Assembly: GCA_964528055.1 (NCBI GenBank)
Contig: CAZGQM010000007.1
Span: 163,428-227,427 of the forward strand
Direction of reading: 5' to 3'
DNA from: Geoanaerobacter sp964528055
Lineage (GTDB): Bacteria > Desulfobacterota > Desulfuromonadia > Geobacterales > DSM-12255
Length of the DNA: 64,000 nucleotides
In this document: piece after piece, positions 19,071-28,076 of the stretch
Numbering within the stretch: position 1 is the first letter of the stretch
How the letters are laid out: each line of letters opens with the position of its first letter
Program-made: the position numbers and the translations under genes
Notes under the pieces: generated by a model
Told to the model about the DNA's origin: nothing
What the model saw: the letters and a program-made list of their open reading frames with translations, nothing else
Database searches by the model: none

Positions 19071-19178
19071 ATGGATCTGATATTTGTATCTCTCGTGGCG
19101 TTCTGCTGGTTTTCATTGATTCTGATATCTATGTTTCATGTCAAAGAAGGGTGCAAGGAGAAAAACAGGCGTGAGTAG
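19071..19178 (+). CDS. Small membrane protein, 35 aa
   Basis: ATG 19071 to TAG 19178, preceded by TTGGGGGCAGGTT. The peptide starts MDLIFVSLVAFCWFSLILIS, a single predicted membrane helix, followed by a charged tail (VKEGCKEKNRRE). No family recognised. It lies in the otherwise empty 440 bp between tex and nrdJ. Hydrophobic then basic composition and a plausible ribosome site support it; codon evidence is too short to be firm. Confidence 0.45.
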   Translation: MDLIFVSLVAFCWFSLILISMFHVKEGCKEKNRRE

Positions 19179-19259
19179 TTCCATAAAGAGTGGCGTTATA
19201 GATATCTTTATACAAAAGCACTCATCGTCATTGATAATCCCTTCTATCTCCTCTCCAAA

Positions 19260-19297
19260 CTGAAAGCCCCAGAGGACCTTGTCTCTAGGGCTTTCAG
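19260..19297 (-). terminator. Terminator downstream of nrdJ
   Basis: CTGAAAGCCC..GGGCTTTCAG is extended inward to a 15-bp stem with an 8-nt loop. It lies 34 bp beyond the nrdJ stop. The T-tract is short on the minus strand (TTT), so it may work in both directions. Confidence 0.7.
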
Positions 19298-19331
19298 CAA
19301 CTCTAATGCTTGTTCTTACTTCATGATTTTC

Positions 19332-21572
19332 TCAGGCACACTCACTGTACCCACATACTCGGCAGACTGCGCATCCCCCTTCGTGCTCGACGGTTCCGCC
19401 GCATTCGGGGCAAGCTCCCCGCTCCGGGGTCTGCTTTTCCAGACCGGTGTCGAGGCCGGAGGCGGCCATGTGGGCCTGGATCGCCTTGGCTACAGCGTCT
19501 GCACAGGAGGTAACCTTGTTCTCTCCGAATCCGGACGGGCAGTGGCATGAGATGCCCAGTAGCTGCTTTACTACCTGACGGGCCTGGACACCGCTCCGCC
19601 ATGCCAGCGATACCAGCCTCCCCATAGCTTCAGCCTGTGATGCTGCGCAACCACCTGCCTTTCCCATTGTGGTGAAAAGCTCGAACAGCCCTGTCTTGTC
19701 CTCGTTGACGGTGACATAGAGCGGACCGCAACCGGTTTGCATCTGGTAGGTCCACCCCTTCAGGGCCTTGGGGCGATCACGCTTATAAACCTTGTGGTCG
19801 TCTACTGCAGGTACAGCCTGTTTCTCTTCCTTCTTCCCTGTGGAGAGAACCTGTTCGTCACGGGAGCCGTCGCGGTAGATGGTGACACCCTTGCAGCCGG
19901 TCTTGTAGGCAAGGCGGTAGACCTTCTCCACATCCTCCATCGTGGCGGTCTGTGGGAAGTTGACCGTCTTTGAGACCGCATTGTCGGTGTATTTCTGGAA
20001 CGCGGACTGCATCTTTATATGGTATTCAGGTTGTATGTCGTGCGCAGTGACAAAAATCTGCCTGATATCCTCGGGCACCTCGTGGATGTCATGAAGCGTT
20101 CCGTGCTCGGCTATTTTCTCCATCAGTTCCTGTGAGTAGAAGCCGCGCTCCTTGGCCACTTCCTCGAACAGGGGGTTGACCTCTATCATTTTAGTGTTGT
20201 CCATGACGTTGCGGACGTAGGAGACCGCAAAGAGAGGTTCTACACCGGATGACGCATTGGCGATTATGGAGATGGTCCCTGTGGGGGCGATGGTGGTGAC
20301 AGTGGCGTTGCGGATCGGTGCCTTTCCCGGCCGATCGTAGATCGAGCCCTTGAAGTTGGGGAAGGTGCCCCGCTTTGTTGCCAGTTCACGGGAGGCGGCA
20401 TGACCCTCATCGTTAATGAACTTCATGACCTTTTCGCCGAGTTTGATCGCCTCCTCTGAACAGTAGGAGATTCCGAGCAGTATCAGCATATCTGCCCATC
20501 CCATGACACCGAGGCCGATCTTACGATTTGAACGGGTCATTTCGTCTATCTGTTTCAGCGGGTAGTTGTTGACCTCGATGACGTTGTCCAGGAAGTGGAC
20601 AGCCAGGGCGATTACCTCTTTAAGCCGCTGCCAGTTGATCTCACCGTTTTTTACCATCTTTCCAAGGTTTATGGAGCCAAGGTTGCAGGATTCAAAGGGG
20701 AGGAGAGGCTGTTCGCCGCAGGGGTTCGTCGATTCTATTTCGCCTATCAACGGTGTCGGGTTGTCGCGGTTCAACCGGTCAAGGAAGATGATACCGGGTT
20801 CGCCGTTTTCCCACGACTGCTTGATGATGCGATTGAAGACCTTGCGGGCGTTGAGGGTGCCGCACGGTTCGCCATTGCGTGGGTTAATCAGGTTGTAGTC
20901 GTGGTCTTCGTCAACGGCCTGCATGAACTCTTCAGTTATGCCAACGGATATATTGAAGTTGTTCAGCAGTTTCTGGTCGGCCTTGCACATGATAAAATGT
21001 ATGATGTCGGGATGATCGACGCGAAGGATAGCCATGTTTGCGCCGCGGCGGGTCCCCCCCTGTTTGATGGTCTCGGTTGCAACGTCAAAAACCCTCATGA
21101 AGGAGAGGGGGCCGCTGGAGATGCCTGTGGTTGACATAACAACATCATTGGCCGGACGAAGGCGCGAGAAGGAGAAGCCGGTTCCACCACCGGATTTATG
21201 TATCAAGGCGGTATTTTTCACTGCTTCGAAGATCTCCTCCATGGAATCGCCGACCGGAAGGACAAAACAGGCTGAGAGTTGTCCAAGTTCGCGACCGGCA
21301 TTCATCAGGGTTGGAGAGTTGGGGAGAAACTCGAAACTTGTCATTATCCTGTAGAATGACTCTGCAAGGGTGGTAAGGTCTGCCTTCTTGTCGAAAGAGC
21401 TGTCAGCGGAAGCTATGGCCTCGGCAACCCTGCGGAACATGTCAGCCGGTCCTTCCAGCGGCTTACCGCTCAAATCCCTCTTCAGATAACGTTTTTCAAG
21501 GACTGTACGGGCGTTCTGCGTGAGGCCGGGTATGGTATCTGTACTCTTCTTGGGCAGGGCTCCCTTTGCCAT
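19332..21572 (-). CDS. nrdJ: Adenosylcobalamin-dependent (class II) ribonucleoside-diphosphate reductase
   Basis: 746 residues. Makes deoxyribonucleotides using a B12 radical and so works with or without oxygen. Seen: the first active-site cysteine in LSACFVLPVGDSMEEIF, GGGTGFSFSRLRP, the NPCGEQPLLPFESCNLGS loop with the thiyl cysteine region, PTGTISIIANASSGVEP, and the C-terminal TSCPB-type domain with paired cysteines (about 620-746), ending in a four-cysteine zinc-ribbon-like segment CPECGG..CRVCGY. The start ATG at 21572 follows AAGGAGAAC. Two NrdR-like boxes lie upstream. Confidence 0.95.
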   Translation of the reverse strand: MAKGALPKKSTDTIPGLTQNARTVLEKRYLKRDLSGKPLEGPADMFRRVAEAIASADSSFDKKADLTTLAESFYRIMTSFEFLPNSPTLMNAGRELGQLSACFVLPVGDSMEEIFEAVKNTALIHKSGGGTGFSFSRLRPANDVVMSTTGISSGPLSFMRVFDVATETIKQGGTRRGANMAILRVDHPDIIHFIMCKADQKLLNNFNISVGITEEFMQAVDEDHDYNLINPRNGEPCGTLNARKVFNRIIKQSWENGEPGIIFLDRLNRDNPTPLIGEIESTNPCGEQPLLPFESCNLGSINLGKMVKNGEINWQRLKEVIALAVHFLDNVIEVNNYPLKQIDEMTRSNRKIGLGVMGWADMLILLGISYCSEEAIKLGEKVMKFINDEGHAASRELATKRGTFPNFKGSIYDRPGKAPIRNATVTTIAPTGTISIIANASSGVEPLFAVSYVRNVMDNTKMIEVNPLFEEVAKERGFYSQELMEKIAEHGTLHDIHEVPEDIRQIFVTAHDIQPEYHIKMQSAFQKYTDNAVSKTVNFPQTATMEDVEKVYRLAYKTGCKGVTIYRDGSRDEQVLSTGKKEEKQAVPAVDDHKVYKRDRPKALKGWTYQMQTGCGPLYVTVNEDKTGLFELFTTMGKAGGCAASQAEAMGRLVSLAWRSGVQARQVVKQLLGISCHCPSGFGENKVTSCADAVAKAIQAHMAASGLDTGLEKQTPERGACPECGGTVEHEGGCAVCRVCGYSECA

Positions 21573-21610
21573 GTGTGCTGTTCTCCTTCATAGTCAGTGT
21601 ATTAGGTTTA

Positions 21611-21657
21611 CCACAACATTTTGTGTAGCGCGATGAAATTAAACACAACATCTATGG
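21611..21657 (-). promoter_or_regulatory. Tandem NrdR boxes upstream of nrdJ
   Basis: Read on the minus strand, CCATAGATGTTGTGTT (21657-21642) and ACACAAAATGTTGTGG (21626-21611) both resemble the ACAC-(N8)-TGTGT-like NrdR box. Two 16-bp boxes with a 15-bp spacer is the usual arrangement for NrdR, the zinc/ATP-cone repressor of ribonucleotide reductase genes. They lie 39 bp before the nrdJ start. No nrdR gene is in the window. Confidence 0.7.
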
Positions 21658-21798
21658 GCTGTCAAGCAGGTTATAAAATTAATATATAACCACCTGATTC
21701 GATTTGGAAAGTTTTGAATCATCGGGTAGCTGATTTACATGGCTCCATATTTGTGGTACAACCTCACCACTTTTTAATATAATTTAGCAGGAGTATTC

Positions 21799-23106
21799 AT
21801 GCTGCGAATAGTGTTTCTCAGAAGACTGCTGACCGTATCTGCAGTGGTGGCACTTACTGCCTGCAGTTTGGGCTCAACGGCTGTGGTACGGCCAAAGTCA
21901 GACCCGTTGCCGGCCAAGGCAACTGTGGATCCTCTTCCTAATCCTGACGCAACCCTTCACCCTCCTCAATCGTCGACTCTGATACAAAAGCAGCCTACGT
22001 CACCTGTGCAACCTGCTTCCTCTAAACGCAATGAACCGCTGCCTGAGATTCCTCTGCAGCCTCGTCTGGCTGAACGTGGCTCAAGCCTTGTTCAGCGCGC
22101 CGATAAGAGTTATGAGACCGCAACACTGACCGAGGATGTCGTCTGGCGCGGTGTAGTACAGGTGTCAGGATGGGTGACGGTTCCGCAACAGGTGACCTTG
22201 ACCGTGGAAGCGGGTACTGTAGTCCGCTTCAGGTCAGAAGGAGAGAGTGGTCAAGGTGACGCGGGTCTCCTGGTGCTAGGGAGACTTGTAGTAGCTGGCA
22301 ACTCAGACAAGCCGGTACTATTCACCGGCAGCTATGCGCAGCCGGTAGCCGGAGACTGGCAGGGGATCGTACTCCTGGCCAGCGACAAGAAGAACCTGCT
22401 GGAACAGAGTCGAGTGGAGGGGGCCAGAGTCGGGCTCGATTCGCTTCACTCTCAACTGACCATCAGGGATGTGGTAGCTACTGCGTGCGGCACCGGATTC
22501 AGTTTTCGGGATTCCATCGTGACTGTTGCCGGAGGAGGGGTCACTGGTTGCGGATTAGGAATGCACTCTGCCGACAGTGAGTTGGAGTTGCGTGATATTA
22601 GCGTTTCCAGCAATACGCAAGGCGTTGGTATTGCCGGCGGCTCTCTCTATCTTTCAGGTGCTACGCTCTATGGCAACAAAGGTGTGGCTATGGCAGTAGA
22701 AAACGGAAAACTCAAAATTACCGGCAGCAGCTTTACCGTGAACGGTACCGGTCTCCGTATCACCGGTTCTGAAGGGATGGTTTCGTTCAATCGACTGCTG
22801 AACAACAGGGATTCCGGAATGCACCTGATCAATTCAAGGCTCAAGATCAATGGCAATGAGATTTCTCAGAACAGCGCGGCTGGTCTCAAGATTGTAGAGG
22901 GGGGCAATGTTCTTTGGGGCAACATTCTGGCTGCAAACAACGGTCATGACCTTGAATATTCAGGTGCTGCCGATCTGGCGGCCATGGGTAACTGGTGGGG
23001 AGGAATCGCACCTGACCGACTTTCTTCACGGATTCAGAGTGGCGATTCTTCTGGTCGGGTACGGTATCTTCCGCTCCTTTTTCAACGCCCCCAATCCGGA
23101 ATCTGA
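21799..23106 (+). CDS. Lipoprotein with right-handed beta-helix (NosD-like) repeats
   Basis: 435 residues. Signal peptide with lipobox LTAC (Cys22). A Pro/Gln-rich linker spans about 30-95, then a right-handed parallel beta-helix region (about 105-425) made of short repeats such as SGWVTVPQQVTLTVEAGTVVRF, GSSFTVNGTGLRITGSEGMV and NEISQNSAAGLKIVEGG. It ends with NWWGGIAPDRLSSRI, common in this family. Such folds bind or cut polysaccharides or act as periplasmic scaffolds; no catalytic site is obvious. It is transcribed divergently from nrdJ. Confidence 0.78.
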   Translation: MLRIVFLRRLLTVSAVVALTACSLGSTAVVRPKSDPLPAKATVDPLPNPDATLHPPQSSTLIQKQPTSPVQPASSKRNEPLPEIPLQPRLAERGSSLVQRADKSYETATLTEDVVWRGVVQVSGWVTVPQQVTLTVEAGTVVRFRSEGESGQGDAGLLVLGRLVVAGNSDKPVLFTGSYAQPVAGDWQGIVLLASDKKNLLEQSRVEGARVGLDSLHSQLTIRDVVATACGTGFSFRDSIVTVAGGGVTGCGLGMHSADSELELRDISVSSNTQGVGIAGGSLYLSGATLYGNKGVAMAVENGKLKITGSSFTVNGTGLRITGSEGMVSFNRLLNNRDSGMHLINSRLKINGNEISQNSAAGLKIVEGGNVLWGNILAANNGHDLEYSGAADLAAMGNWWGGIAPDRLSSRIQSGDSSGRVRYLPLLFQRPQSGI

Positions 23107-23191
23107 GTTTGAGCTCATTCAACCTTTACAGTCAGGCATTTTGGGTAAATGCGGTTGCCAAGCTCCTGTCCGCGTGCTACTGTTTTAATAC

Positions 23192-24334
23192 ATGGCGATA
23201 TATCTGGACAATGCAGCAACTTCCTTTCCAAAGCCCGACCAGGTCTACCTTGCAGTCGACCGGACCTTTCGGGAGACCATGGGAAGTCCCGGAAGAGGGG
23301 GCCACCAAGCTGGAATAGCAGCAGGTAGGTTGGTTCTTGAGACTCGAGAGGTTCTTGCGTCTCTTTTTGGCGTATCGGATTCCAGCAGGGTCGTTTTCAC
23401 CCATAGTGCCACAGAAGCCCTCAATCTAGCGGTTCGTGGCATTCTCAAACCGGGCGATCATGTTATTACTACCTCCATGGAGCATAATTCCCTTGCACGA
23501 CCGCTGAATCTGGCTTCACAACAGGGTGTTGAAGTAACCTGGGTTTCAGCTGACGTTGCAGGTTATGTAACTCCACGTGACATTGCCGCAGCCCTTCGTC
23601 CCAATACCCGACTGGTTGCAGTCACTCACTGTTCAAATGTTACCGGTACTCTTCAGCCGGTGGCTGAAATTGGCAAGCTGGTCCGCCAGGCAGGCCCTGC
23701 TTTCCTGGTAGATGCGGCACAAAGCGCAGGAAGCATCCCGATTGACGTTGAGCAGATGCAGATCGATCTACTTGCAGCGCCAGGGCACAAGGGGCTTATG
23801 GGGCCGCCGGGTACCGGCTTTCTCTATATAGCCGAAGGAATTACTCTGGAGCCTCTTCTTGTGGGGGGAACCGGGACATCGTCTGCCAGTCTCGACCAGC
23901 CTGACGACTTGCCGGAACGTTTCGAGAGTGGCACACTGAATACTCCTGCCCTGGCCGGCCTTGCTGCCGGAGCTACTTACGTTGCCTCCATCGGTGTTGC
24001 GGAGATCTCGCGTCACGAGTCGATTCTGGTACGCCGGCTAATGGAAGGTCTGACCCCTATAACCGGTGTACGCCTTTGCGGGCCTCCAGTCAATGCGGTA
24101 CGAGGGAGTGTGGTATCCTTCACAGTCAAGGGGAAAGATCCGAGCCAGATCGGTTTTGTACTTGACCATGAGTACGGAATTTCCGTAAGGACCGGTCTTC
24201 ACTGTGCGCCCCAGGCACACCGAACCATAGGAACCTATCCTGGGGGGACCATACGGGTCAGCCCAGGCTGGTTTACCACAGAAGCTGAAATTGTCCGGTT
24301 TGTCGAAGCAGTCGAACAGATAGTCGGGAGGTAG
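23192..24334 (+). CDS. Cysteine desulfurase / class V aminotransferase family protein
   Basis: 380 residues, PLP-dependent fold type I. The N-terminal YLDNAATSFPKP, HSATEALNLAVRG, the cofactor aspartate in FLVDAAQSAGS, the Schiff-base lysine in APGHKGLMGPPGTGFLY (about residue 195) and the substrate loop cysteine in SVRTGLHCAPQAH (about 335) are present. The LHCAP loop is the hallmark of the desulfurase-like subfamily described as TIGR01977. The physiological sulfur or selenium acceptor is unknown. The next lipoprotein gene begins 2 bp after the stop. Confidence 0.88.
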   Translation: MAIYLDNAATSFPKPDQVYLAVDRTFRETMGSPGRGGHQAGIAAGRLVLETREVLASLFGVSDSSRVVFTHSATEALNLAVRGILKPGDHVITTSMEHNSLARPLNLASQQGVEVTWVSADVAGYVTPRDIAAALRPNTRLVAVTHCSNVTGTLQPVAEIGKLVRQAGPAFLVDAAQSAGSIPIDVEQMQIDLLAAPGHKGLMGPPGTGFLYIAEGITLEPLLVGGTGTSSASLDQPDDLPERFESGTLNTPALAGLAAGATYVASIGVAEISRHESILVRRLMEGLTPITGVRLCGPPVNAVRGSVVSFTVKGKDPSQIGFVLDHEYGISVRTGLHCAPQAHRTIGTYPGGTIRVSPGWFTTEAEIVRFVEAVEQIVGR

Positions 24335-24336
24335 GA

Positions 24337-24609
24337 ATGAACCATTTCTTGCGTTTGATCGGTTGTATTTTGTTGCTGGCTGCCGCAGGCTGCTCTCTGC
24401 CGCCCGAACGCCCCTTTACCCGTCAGGACATATATAAAACCAATATTTTTAGCTATTTCACGATCAAAGAGTCTCCAGATAGCGTTCTGGCTGCAGTTAA
24501 CCGGGATGGTGAGGCAGTGGTTGAAGGGGTAGACAAGAGCAAGAAATTGTACTTTATTAAAATAATGACCAGTGGTAAGGAACTAAAAACCACTTTTGTC
24601 GAAAAATAG
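24337..24609 (+). CDS. Small lipoprotein, 90 aa
   Basis: Signal peptide of 18 residues with lipobox AAGC, then a mature domain of about 70 residues with the pattern FSYFTIKESPDSVLAAVNRDG and charged C-terminus. No family recognised. Starts 2 bp after the desulfurase-like gene behind GGGAGGTAGGA, so it belongs to the same transcript. Confidence 0.75.
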   Translation: MNHFLRLIGCILLLAAAGCSLPPERPFTRQDIYKTNIFSYFTIKESPDSVLAAVNRDGEAVVEGVDKSKKLYFIKIMTSGKELKTTFVEK

Positions 24610-24644
24610 CAGATAAATCTGAGACTCTTGCAAGAAAGGGATCC

Positions 24645-25961
24645 ATGAAAACCTTCATTCTCGACACAAACGTTCTCCTCTATGATCCGCAGGCCCTCTA
24701 CAAATTTGAGGACAACAGTATAGTCATTCCTATAACGGTGATCGAGGAGATCGACCGATTCAAGAAGGACATGAACGAGACCGGTCGCAATGCACGTCAC
24801 ATTTCGCGACTTATGGACCAGCTTCGGAAGGACGGATCGCTAACCAAAGGGATTCATCTGGAGAACGGTGGCCAGGTCAGAGTTGAAATTTACGAAGAGA
24901 AGGTGATGAAGAGGTTGCCGCCTGAGCTTCGAGTGGACCGTGGCGACAACCGTATCCTTGCTGTGGCTGTTGATCTTCATGAAAAGGACGTTACTAACCC
25001 GGTAATACTTGTTACCAAGGACACAAACCTCCGGATAAAGGCCGATGCACTGGGTCTCGTGGCCGAAGACTACGAATCGGACAAGGTTGATATCGAGGAG
25101 TTATATGCAGGTTATTCTGAACTGGAGGTTGATCCGATCATTATTGACCGGGTGCATGGCCAGGGTTTTGCCGAGATAGATCTTACGTTTCTCCCAAACC
25201 AGTTTCTGACCCTCAAGGATCAGGTAAATCCTTCTCACAGCGCCATCTGTCGCTATGATGCTGCTCAAAAGCGGCTTGTACCTCTTAGAAGGGCAGGGAA
25301 AGAGGGGGTGTGGAGCATCCATCCACGCAATCGTGAACAGTCTTTTGCTCTGGATGCCCTGCTTGACGACAATGTCAAGCTTGTCACACTGGTGGGTAAG
25401 GCAGGAACGGGCAAGACTCTGCTTGCGATTGCTGCAGGTCTCCAAAAAGTGGCAGAAGAGAATGTCTACAATCGACTGCTCGTCTCAAGGCCGGTTTTTC
25501 CGATGGGACGAGATCTCGGATTCCTTCCCGGTGACATAGAAGAGAAGCTTACCCCCTGGATGCAGCCGATATTTGACAACGTGGAACTTCTTCTCTCTGG
25601 CCACGAGGCTGAAAAACGACACAGTAAGGGGTATAAAGAGCTGATGGCCATGGGGATTCTTGATATAGAGCCTCTCACCTACATCCGCGGCCGTTCCATC
25701 CCGAACCAGTACATGATAGTTGATGAGGCCCAAAACCTGACTCCACACGAGATCAAAACCATCATAACCAGGGCCGGCGAAGGGACCAAAATCGTTCTCA
25801 CCGGCGATCCGTACCAGATCGACAACCCCTATGTTGATGCTTCCAGCAACGGACTTACCTATGTTGTGGAGAGGTTCAAGGAGCAATTGATCTCCGGTCA
25901 TATCACCATGACCAAGGGGGAGAGGTCGGAGCTGGCGGAACTTGCAGCGAATCTGCTTTAG
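24645..25961 (+). CDS. PIN-PhoH family ATPase (YlaK type)
   Basis: 438 residues. An N-terminal PIN nuclease domain (about 1-135) has acidic residues in FILDTNVLLYD, a conserved EEIDRFK and an LVTKDTN motif. A C-terminal PhoH ATPase domain (about 220-438) has Walker A LVGKAGTGKTLLA, Walker B MIVDEAQNLTPHE and TGDPYQID. PIN-PhoH proteins are RNA helicase/nucleases (PhoH2/VapC-like) linked to growth control. A GGGATCC sequence lies before the start. Ends just before a palindromic element and a terminator. Confidence 0.92.
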   Translation: MKTFILDTNVLLYDPQALYKFEDNSIVIPITVIEEIDRFKKDMNETGRNARHISRLMDQLRKDGSLTKGIHLENGGQVRVEIYEEKVMKRLPPELRVDRGDNRILAVAVDLHEKDVTNPVILVTKDTNLRIKADALGLVAEDYESDKVDIEELYAGYSELEVDPIIIDRVHGQGFAEIDLTFLPNQFLTLKDQVNPSHSAICRYDAAQKRLVPLRRAGKEGVWSIHPRNREQSFALDALLDDNVKLVTLVGKAGTGKTLLAIAAGLQKVAEENVYNRLLVSRPVFPMGRDLGFLPGDIEEKLTPWMQPIFDNVELLLSGHEAEKRHSKGYKELMAMGILDIEPLTYIRGRSIPNQYMIVDEAQNLTPHEIKTIITRAGEGTKIVLTGDPYQIDNPYVDASSNGLTYVVERFKEQLISGHITMTKGERSELAELAANLL

Positions 25962-25962
25962 T

Positions 25963-26076
25963 GATGCGCCCTGTGCCCGATATCTGCGTAACTCTTCGCA
26001 ATCCCTTGTGCGGCATAGCGGTGCTATGCCTGCGCGGTATCGCTCGACAGCCTTGATCTCGGACAAAAATCGCATC
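25963..26076. repeat. Palindromic intergenic element, possible interspersed repeat
   Basis: A 114-bp stretch bounded by GATGCG (25963) and CGCATC (26076), with nested complementary arms (CCGATATC..GATCTCGG) and a perfect inner palindrome GGCATAGC-ggt-GCTATGCC (26012-26030). It starts 1 bp after the phoH stop and contains no gene. The nested symmetry resembles REP/BIME-like or small mobile palindromic elements; only one copy is in this window. Confidence 0.5.
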
Positions 26077-26111
26077 CCTATTGGGAAGATCGACATCAAA
26101 CTTTATGGCCA

Positions 26112-26140
26112 GGGGCGTGCTACACGCCCCGCCTTTTTTT
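26112..26140 (+). terminator. Intrinsic terminator after phoH
   Basis: GGGGCGT-GCTAC-ACGCCCC hairpin followed by GCC and seven T. Strong rho-independent terminator, 14 bp before the tsaD start. Confidence 0.9.
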
Positions 26141-26153
26141 ATTGGGATAATTA

Positions 26154-27188
26154 ATGCTTGTATTGGCAATTGAGACATCGTGTGACGAAACTGCTGCTGC
26201 TGTTGTAAAGGATGGAAGAACCGTACTCTCCAGTATAGTCGCCTCCCAGGTGGCAGTGCATGCCGAGTATGGCGGCGTGGTGCCGGAGATCGCTTCGCGA
26301 AAGCATCTTGAGAGTGTTGTTCCGGTGGTTCAGGAGGCGCTGAAAGTTGCCGGTGTGAGTCTCGATGCAGTCGAAGGGATAGCGGTGACTCAGGGGCCGG
26401 GTCTGGTTGGGGCGCTTCTCGTGGGTATAGCAGCAGCACGAGGGATTGCTGCCGGTCGAGGAGTGCCGGTGGTCGGTGTAAATCATATAGAGTCTCATCT
26501 GCTCGCTCCGTTTCTGGAGCAGCATCTTGAGTTCCCTTATCTTGCCCTGGTTGTCTCAGGGGGTCATACCCACCTCTACCGAGTTGACGGTGTCGGTCGC
26601 TATGCGACAGTAGGACAGACTCAGGACGATGCCGCAGGTGAGGCGTTCGACAAGGTGGCAAAGCTGGTTGGTCTTCCGTACCCAGGAGGGGCTGTTATTG
26701 ACCGATTGGCAGGTGAAGGCGATCCAAAGGCTGTAAAACTTCCTCGACCGCTTCTGAACGACGGATCTTGTAATTTCAGTTTCAGCGGACTAAAGACCGC
26801 AGTCCTGACCTGGCTGAAGAACAACCCGAATTCTGCTGTCGGTCAGCCGCTCGCCGACCTCTGCGCATCTTTCCAGGGAGCTGTATGTGATGTTCTCGTT
26901 GCAAAGACCGCTTTAGCAGTAGAAAAAACCGGTATCCGCAGACTGGTGGTGGCTGGAGGTGTTGCCTGCAACAGCGGATTACGCCGGGAGATGAACGTTT
27001 TCACCAAACGTACAGGGGTGGAGCTCACTATCCCGTCTCCGTCTCTTTGTGCCGATAATGCCGCTATGGTGGCGGTACCGGGTGATTTCTACCTTTCACT
27101 CAAACAGCCTTCAGTCAGCGGCTTTGATGCCTTGCCGTCATGGCCACTGGATAAGATTATTTTGAGGTTTTCGGAGTCTGAACTTTGA
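26154..27188 (+). CDS. tsaD: tRNA N6-adenosine threonylcarbamoyltransferase
   Basis: 344 residues, the usual length. Completes t6A37 modification of ANN-decoding tRNAs with TsaB, TsaC and TsaE. The ASKHA fold starts LAIETSCDETAAAVV; metal-binding histidines are in GVNHIESHLLAPF; VVSGGHTHLY and VVAGGVACNSGLR are nucleotide-binding motifs. The stop overlaps the rsmA start by 4 bp. The ATG lies only 14 bp after a strong terminator with no clear Shine-Dalgarno (GGGATAATTA), so promoter placement is unclear. Confidence 0.95.
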   Translation: MLVLAIETSCDETAAAVVKDGRTVLSSIVASQVAVHAEYGGVVPEIASRKHLESVVPVVQEALKVAGVSLDAVEGIAVTQGPGLVGALLVGIAAARGIAAGRGVPVVGVNHIESHLLAPFLEQHLEFPYLALVVSGGHTHLYRVDGVGRYATVGQTQDDAAGEAFDKVAKLVGLPYPGGAVIDRLAGEGDPKAVKLPRPLLNDGSCNFSFSGLKTAVLTWLKNNPNSAVGQPLADLCASFQGAVCDVLVAKTALAVEKTGIRRLVVAGGVACNSGLRREMNVFTKRTGVELTIPSPSLCADNAAMVAVPGDFYLSLKQPSVSGFDALPSWPLDKIILRFSESEL

Positions 27189-28000
27189 ACCTCCCCCGCC
27201 CTAAAAAGGCCCTGGGCCAGAATTTCCTGGTTGATCAGGGGGTACTGGGACGCATAGTTGAGGCAGTGCGGATTGATCCTGGTGACCGTGTTCTGGAGGT
27301 TGGTCCGGGCCGAGGTGCGCTTACCAGGATGCTCGCTTTGCGTGCTGCGAGTGTCATTGCTGTGGAACTAGACCGCCAGCTGGTGCCGATTCTCATTGAA
27401 GAGTTTGCAGCAATGCCAAATGTAGAGGTAGTTCAGTCTGATATACTTCGCGTTAAACTTGAAGAACTGCTTGGTAACGATCTGGGAATTAAGTGGAAAG
27501 TTGCCGCTAACCTCCCCTACAATATTTCATCCCAAGTCCTGTTTAAATTTCTGGACAACCGGTTTCATTTTAGCCGGATGGTGCTGATGCTTCAACGCGA
27601 GGTTGGAGAACGTCTGCTGGCAGGCCCGGGTGGCAAGGAGTACGGTATCCTTTCTCTCCTTTTCCCAATGGTCTTTAACGTAAAAAAAGAGCTTATCGTC
27701 CGCCCTGGCGCATTTTTCCCCGTGCCGAAGGTCGATTCGATGGTTCTCTCCTTCGAACCGCTTCCTGAGCCTCGCTTTCCACTTAATAACGAAGCGATGT
27801 TCCGCCGACTCGTTAAGGCTTCTTTCAGCCAGCGGCGCAAGACACTCTGGAACTGTCTCAAAGGGGAGGGTTTTACAACGTCGGATGTTTTGCTGAGAGA
27901 TCATTTGGCAGTCTGTGGAATCGAGTCTGGAAGGCGCGGAGAGACCCTGACCCTTGAGGAGTTTGCCCGTCTTTCCAACCAGCTTGGCGAACCGGGATAA
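27185..28000 (+). CDS. rsmA: 16S rRNA dimethyladenosine transferase
   Basis: 271 residues; dimethylates A1518 and A1519 of 16S rRNA. It begins with TTG overlapping the tsaD stop, directly followed by the typical RPKKALGQNFLVD. SAM-binding DRVLEVGPGRGALT and the catalytic NLPYNISS are present, and FFPVPKVDS marks the C-terminal domain. No ATG fits better than the TTG start. Confidence 0.95.
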   Translation: MNLPRPKKALGQNFLVDQGVLGRIVEAVRIDPGDRVLEVGPGRGALTRMLALRAASVIAVELDRQLVPILIEEFAAMPNVEVVQSDILRVKLEELLGNDLGIKWKVAANLPYNISSQVLFKFLDNRFHFSRMVLMLQREVGERLLAGPGGKEYGILSLLFPMVFNVKKELIVRPGAFFPVPKVDSMVLSFEPLPEPRFPLNNEAMFRRLVKASFSQRRKTLWNCLKGEGFTTSDVLLRDHLAVCGIESGRRGETLTLEEFARLSNQLGEPG

Positions 28001-28076
28001 TTCCTGAAAAGGGTGGCAAAGGTTTGGCGGCATATGGTATAAAAATGCTTCATTGTAAGCGTTCTGGAGGATCAAC

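Noticed and set aside
25903..26661. Minus-strand open frames crossing the palindromic element and tsaD
   Set aside because: They cross a terminator and repeat and lie antisense to tsaD; translation is Arg/Pro/His-rich noise.
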